From Burkholderiales bacterium (GTDB lineage Bacteria > Pseudomonadota > Gammaproteobacteria > Burkholderiales > Burkholderiaceae), in the NCBI GenBank assembly GCA_903643055.1, contig CAHJWV010000358.1, positions 1 through 7,971 of the forward strand: 7,971 nt of DNA. The letters run 5' to 3'. Positions within the stretch are counted from its first letter, which is position 1, and the number at the start of each line of letters is the position of its first letter. The position numbers and the translations under genes are program-made. Positions 5,727-7,971 of this stretch are shown here, one piece after another. Below the pieces are notes generated by a model. That model did not search any database, was not told where the DNA came from, and saw only the letters and a list, made by a program, of their open reading frames with translations.

Positions 5727-6212
5727 ATGGCCACCCAGACCGCTGTACCGCAAACATCCAGCTCGGCGGCTTCATTGCGCGGCTGCACCGGCTTGAAGTT
5801 GAAGCAGATCACCCGCCACGTCGGGCGGTTTTATGACGCGCACTTTGCTGATGCCGGCTTGAAGTCGACGCAGTACTCGCTGCTGTCGCATGTGCTTCAT
5901 CTCGGCCCGCTTCGCCCGAGCGATCTCGCGGCCGCCTTGTCGCTCGATGCCTCCACCTTGACCCGCAATTTGCAGCCGCTCGTGGCGCAAGGCTGGATCG
6001 ATGTCGGCGCTGGCGCCGACGGGCGCAGCCGCTTGGTGCAGATCACCGAGGCCGGGCGGGCCAAGCGCACGCAGGCTCAGCGAGGCTGGAAGCAGGCCCA
6101 GCAAGCCTTGCACGCCAAGCTGGGTGCTGAACGCGTGGCCCAGCTGCATGGCTTGATCGATGAGTGCATGCTGCTGCTGGGTGCGAGCGAGGAAGACGCC
6201 CGCATCGATTGA
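5727..6212 (+). CDS. MarR-family winged helix transcriptional regulator
   Basis: The 161-aa product has the MarR layout: helices for dimerisation at both ends and a central winged helix. Residues KSTQYSLLSHVLHLGPLRPSDLAAALSLDASTLTRNLQPLVAQGW (46-90) contain the helix-turn-helix, with the recognition helix around DASTLTRNLQPL, and GADGRSRLVQITEAG (96-110) is the wing with the usual DxRSR-type motif. Cys20, just before the first helix (LRGCTGLKLKQITRHV), lies where the sensing cysteine of OhrR-like regulators is found; Cys147 is in the C-terminal helix. ATG 5727 is preferred over an in-frame TTG at 5709 inside the operator, although no Shine-Dalgarno precedes either. It probably represses itself and the divergent thioesterase-gloA operon; the ligand is unknown. 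Confidence 0.92.
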   Translation: MATQTAVPQTSSSAASLRGCTGLKLKQITRHVGRFYDAHFADAGLKSTQYSLLSHVLHLGPLRPSDLAAALSLDASTLTRNLQPLVAQGWIDVGAGADGRSRLVQITEAGRAKRTQAQRGWKQAQQALHAKLGAERVAQLHGLIDECMLLLGASEEDARID

Positions 6213-6213
6213 T

Positions 6214-6259
6214 GGGGCGCCGGGTTGCCCCGCCCGGGCGCGCGGGCCTCAGGCCGGCC
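6214..6259. other. Cluster of GC-rich inverted repeats between convergent marR and gfa-like genes
   Basis: The 64-bp gap holds GGGGC (6214-6218) with GCCCC (6227-6231), the palindrome CGCCCGGGCG (6231-6240), GGCCTCAGGCC (6245-6255) and GGCCGGCC (6252-6259). These could form hairpins that slow polymerase at the meeting point of two convergent genes. There is no clear T-tract, so I do not call a terminator. Confidence 0.4.
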
Positions 6260-6276
6260 GCGTTCAGCAGCTTGTT

Positions 6277-6780
6277 TCAGCGTGTGGCTTGCACGCCGGG
6301 CGTCACGTCATGGCCGTAGGCTGCTTTCCAGCGCTCCTGCAGGCGGGTGTGTTCGTCAAGCCGCTCGCCGGGCAAGCCATCGTCGACATGCCATTCGGCG
6401 ATGCGTGTTTCGATCGCGAAATGCGAAGTCGGCTTGAATGCCGAAGGTTCATCAAGGCTGCCGATCGACACGTCGATGTGGAGCGAATCCAGGTACGCGA
6501 ACGTCAACGGTGTGCCGCAATCCGGGCAGAAGCCACGCTTCGCGAAGCGCGACGACGCATGAAACTTCGGCGGGCTATTGAGCCATTCAAGCTGGCTTTG
6601 GGGCAGGTTGAAAAACGTGGCGCGCGTGTTGCCGAAGGCCAGTTGGCACATGCGGCAATGGCAGTAATAACCTTCTCGGTGATCGGGCTGGGCGCGGTAG
6701 CGAACGCGCCCGCACAGGCAGCCGCCGGTCACGGCGGGGCGGTCAACGGGTGATGCTTCTTTGACGTCCGGCGCATTCAT
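6277..6780 (-). CDS. GFA/CENP-V family zinc-binding protein
   Basis: The 167-aa product belongs to the GFA family (glutathione-dependent formaldehyde-activating enzyme/centromere protein V fold). All expected zinc ligands are visible: GGCLCGRVRY (Cys21, Cys23), YYCHCRMCQLAFG (Cys40, Cys42, Cys45) and FCPDCGTPLTF (Cys85, Cys88). Further family marks are HIDVSIGSLDEPSAFKP (101-117) and HFAIETRIAEWH (120-131). The name comes from Paracoccus Gfa, reported to speed the reaction of formaldehyde with glutathione; that role has been questioned and does not hold for the family in general, so substrate and function stay open. ATG at 6778-6780 is firmly set by an outstanding ribosome-binding site. A 12-bp palindrome lies just upstream. 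It converges with marR and is separated by 132 bp from the SDR gene on the same strand. Confidence 0.9.
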   Translation of the reverse strand: MNAPDVKEASPVDRPAVTGGCLCGRVRYRAQPDHREGYYCHCRMCQLAFGNTRATFFNLPQSQLEWLNSPPKFHASSRFAKRGFCPDCGTPLTFAYLDSLHIDVSIGSLDEPSAFKPTSHFAIETRIAEWHVDDGLPGERLDEHTRLQERWKAAYGHDVTPGVQATR

Positions 6781-6781
6781 C

Positions 6782-6792
6782 GATCACCTCCT
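6782..6792 (-). promoter_or_regulatory. Exceptionally complete Shine-Dalgarno for the GFA-family gene
   Basis: On the minus strand AGGAGGTGATC precedes the ATG, with AGGAGG spaced 6 nt from it. All 11 bases are complementary to the conserved 16S rRNA 3' tail (GATCACCTCCT). It decides the start codon and suggests efficient initiation, in contrast with the weak or absent sites of edd, eda, gloA and marR. Confidence 0.85.
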
Positions 6793-6808
6793 GGGTTGAT
6801 GTGCAAAC

Positions 6809-6820
6809 ACCTTGCAAGGT
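6809..6820. promoter_or_regulatory. 12-bp perfect palindrome upstream of the GFA-family gene
   Basis: ACCTTGCAAGGT at 6809-6820 is a perfect palindrome located 29-40 bp before the GFA-family ATG on the minus strand. It is placed where an operator would be expected. No clear -35/-10 pair was found beside it, and the binding factor is unknown. Confidence 0.35.
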
Positions 6821-6884
6821 AGCGCTGCGCCGGCCGATCGCAAATCGGCTGAGCGGTACTTGTCTTGTCAGCAATCGCCTTGCG

Positions 6885-6899
6885 GGCGCTGCCAGCGCC
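6885..6899. other. Short GC-rich hairpin after the SDR gene
   Basis: GGCGCT (6885-6890) and AGCGCC (6894-6899) form a 6-bp stem with a 3-nt loop shortly after the SDR stop on the minus strand. There is no T-tract after it in that direction. A second hairpin, GGCCGAT (6832-6838) with ATCGGCT (6844-6850), lies further on. These could reduce read-through into the GFA-family gene, but neither is a canonical terminator. Confidence 0.35.
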
Positions 6900-6912
6900 G
6901 CGCCGCGCCGCG
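6896..6912. repeat. Pentanucleotide repeat abutting the SDR stop codon
   Basis: CGCCG is repeated three times plus two extra bases (6896-6912), immediately after the SDR stop on the minus strand and overlapping the hairpin at 6885-6899. It is a short simple-sequence tract in non-coding DNA and may vary in length between strains. Confidence 0.5.
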
Positions 6913-7698
6913 TCAGTTGGCCACGGTGTAGTTCAAGGTCAGGCGGCCACCATCCACATAGACGATCTCGCCGGTCATGTAGCTGGAAGCGCTGCTCAAC
7001 AGAAAGGCCGCGACATCGGCGATCTCCGACGGCTCGCCGAGCCGCTTCAACGGCGTGCGGCTCATGATGCGCGCGCGGGCTTCATCGCTGCCGAGCACGG
7101 CGTTCTTCGCCAGCTCGGTGGCGATCGTGCCGGGCGCGACCGCATTGACGCGGATGCCTTGATCGGCGAGTGACAAGGCCATCACGCGCGTCAGCTGATT
7201 GACCCCGCCTTTGCTGACGTTGTAGCTGGCGATGCTCGGAATGGCCATCAAGCCGTTGACCGAGCTCATGTTGACGATGGCACCGCCGCCAGTTTTCACC
7301 ATCTCGCGAGCAATCGCCTGGCCGACCAGGAACGAGCCCTTCAGGTTGATGTCGATCACTGCATCCCAGTCGGCTTCGGTGATGTCGAGAAAGTTGGCGG
7401 CCTTGAAGATGCCGGCGTTGTTGACGAGCCCGTCGATGCGGCCGAAGGTCTGCAGTGTTTGTGCGGTGGCGGCATCAACCTCTGATTTCAGCGCCACGTT
7501 GCAATGCAGGTAGTGCGCACGGTGGCCACGCTTCGTCAGTGCATCGGCCAGGGCCTGACCACGCGCGTCATCGACGTCCCACAGCGCGATGGCCGCGCCA
7601 TCGGTGGCGAGCCGCTCGGCACATGCGGCCCCAATGCCTTGGGCGGCACCGGTCACGACGATCACTTGCTCTTGCAGGTTGAATTGGACGGGCTTCAT
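6913..7698 (-). CDS. Classical short-chain dehydrogenase/reductase (SDR), probably NAD-dependent
   Basis: The 261-aa product is a typical classical SDR with a Rossmann fold. The cofactor loop TGAAQGIG is at 16-23, and Asp41 at the end of strand 2 (ALWDVDD) argues for NAD(H) over NADP(H). NNAG is at 93-96, and the catalytic tetrad is Asn118, Ser146 (VNMSSVNG), Tyr159 and Lys163 (YNVSK). VNAVAPGTIATEL (184-196) and the end FLLSSASSYMTGEIVYVDGG (232-251) are standard for FabG-like and sugar/alcohol dehydrogenase-like members. The substrate is not predictable from sequence, and no pathway genes adjoin it. The start at 7696-7698 is supported by GGAGA on the minus strand a short distance before the ATG. 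It is divergent from tssA and on the same strand as the GFA-family gene, but a 132-bp gap makes cotranscription uncertain. Confidence 0.92.
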   Translation of the reverse strand: MKPVQFNLQEQVIVVTGAAQGIGAACAERLATDGAAIALWDVDDARGQALADALTKRGHRAHYLHCNVALKSEVDAATAQTLQTFGRIDGLVNNAGIFKAANFLDITEADWDAVIDINLKGSFLVGQAIAREMVKTGGGAIVNMSSVNGLMAIPSIASYNVSKGGVNQLTRVMALSLADQGIRVNAVAPGTIATELAKNAVLGSDEARARIMSRTPLKRLGEPSEIADVAAFLLSSASSYMTGEIVYVDGGRLTLNYTVAN

Positions 7699-7759
7699 GC
7701 GTGTGTCTCCATCGGGTCGGGGTGGCCTGGGCCGCGGGTTCTTCGAGGCGGGGGAGGCG

Positions 7760-7765
7760 ATTCTA
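7760..7765 (-). promoter_or_regulatory. Possible -10 box for the SDR gene
   Basis: TAGAAT on the minus strand matches the -10 consensus in 5 of 6 positions and lies about 62 bp upstream of the SDR ATG. No acceptable -35 box is seen 16-18 bp further upstream, so an activator-dependent promoter or a chance match are both possible. Confidence 0.25.
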
Positions 7766-7790
7766 TGCAGCTGCCGAATGCCGTGCCGGC

Positions 7791-7800
7791 AGGAGGTGAC
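7791..7800 (+). promoter_or_regulatory. Shine-Dalgarno-like motif without a nearby start codon
   Basis: AGGAGGTGAC is a near-perfect anti-16S sequence on the plus strand, but the first ATG after it (7831) is 30 bp away, too far for initiation. The overlapping GTG at 7796 is too close and opens only a 15-codon frame. A weak -10-like TACACT follows at 7804-7809; if that is the tssA promoter, the motif is not even transcribed. Confidence 0.3.
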
Positions 7801-7839
7801 CGCTACACTTCGACCCTGTTTTGCAGCCCCATGCGCCCC

Positions 7840-7971
7840 ATGAACATCGACGAACTCCTGTCACCGATTTCCGATTCGACCCCATGCGGTGAAGACCTGT
7901 CGTTCTCCGCAGAATTCGACACGATCAACGAACTGCGGCGCGAAGACGACCCGACGCTGGACCAGGGCGAA
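7840..7971 (+). CDS. tssA: Type VI secretion system protein TssA, N-terminal fragment (runs off right edge)
   Basis: The visible 44 codons match the start of the ImpA_N domain of TssA: LLSPISDSTPCGEDLSFSAEF followed by a charged helix and DDPTLDQGE, equivalent to the usual PISxxxPCGEDLxYDxxF and a PxxxQGEW-type continuation. TssA proteins act in priming and extending the type VI sheath-tube at the baseplate or its distal end. ATG 7840 is chosen because TssA proteins often begin Met-x-(x)-x-x-LLxPI; an in-frame ATG at 7831 would add three residues. No good Shine-Dalgarno is next to either. The frame continues to the last base, so length and C-terminal class cannot be judged. A T6SS cluster probably continues to the right. 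Confidence 0.88.
   Translation, partial: MNIDELLSPISDSTPCGEDLSFSAEFDTINELRREDDPTLDQGE

Noticed and set aside
6160..6753. A 197-codon plus-strand frame overlapping the end of marR and opposite the GFA-family gene.
   Set aside because: The minus-strand gene carries all zinc-binding cysteines and a very strong ribosome site; this frame has neither a domain nor a ribosome site.
6781..6912. Possible riboswitch or small RNA in the gap between the GFA-family and SDR genes.
   Set aside because: There are several small palindromes, but no known riboswitch core, no promoter plus T-tract pair and no long-range fold I can support.
1..7971. Evidence for a mobile element, defence island or CRISPR system.
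   Set aside because: No transposase, integrase, toxin-antitoxin, nuclease or array-like repeats were found; composition looks even along the window and all genes belong to chromosomal families.

Overview
The window is GC-rich DNA with tightly packed bacterial genes. Its gene content points to a betaproteobacterium, probably of the order Burkholderiales: an Entner-Doudoroff edd-eda pair, an E. coli-like GloA, an AsmA-family protein, a DUF2167 membrane protein and the start of a type VI secretion gene. This placement is an inference from protein family resemblance; no 16S or other marker gene is present. I see no tRNA, rRNA, insertion sequence, CRISPR array, phage gene or attachment site. No gene-free stretch exceeds about 200 bases.

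Left part (1-3757, + strand): the C-terminal end of an AsmA-family protein is followed after a short gap by edd (phosphogluconate dehydratase) and eda (KDPG aldolase), the two enzymes specific to the Entner-Doudoroff pathway. A good sigma70-type promoter sits in the asmA-edd gap, and its -35 box overlaps the asmA stop codon. A dyad resembling HexR sites fills the promoter spacer, so sugar-acid control of edd-eda is plausible. A three-unit 12-bp tandem repeat and a strong intrinsic terminator follow eda.

Middle (3814-6212): a secreted or membrane-anchored DUF2167 protein (+) converges on a two-gene minus-strand operon, a PaaI-type hotdog thioesterase followed by gloA (glyoxalase I), whose reading frames overlap by ATGA. 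The operon is divergent from a MarR-family regulator gene (+). The short region between them carries two copies of the dyad TTGTA-NN-TACAA, so the regulator very likely controls both itself and the thioesterase-glyoxalase pair.

Right part (6277-7971): a GFA/CENP-V-type zinc protein with an unusually complete Shine-Dalgarno sequence and a classical SDR oxidoreductase both lie on the minus strand. The first 44 codons of a tssA (ImpA_N) type VI secretion gene then run off the right edge on the plus strand.

Most of the window is ordinary chromosomal metabolism, and I found no clear new multi-gene system. The most informative non-coding signals are the edd promoter/operator, the duplicated MarR operator with a possibly leaderless marR, and a terminator-like hairpin in the putative leader of the DUF2167 gene.
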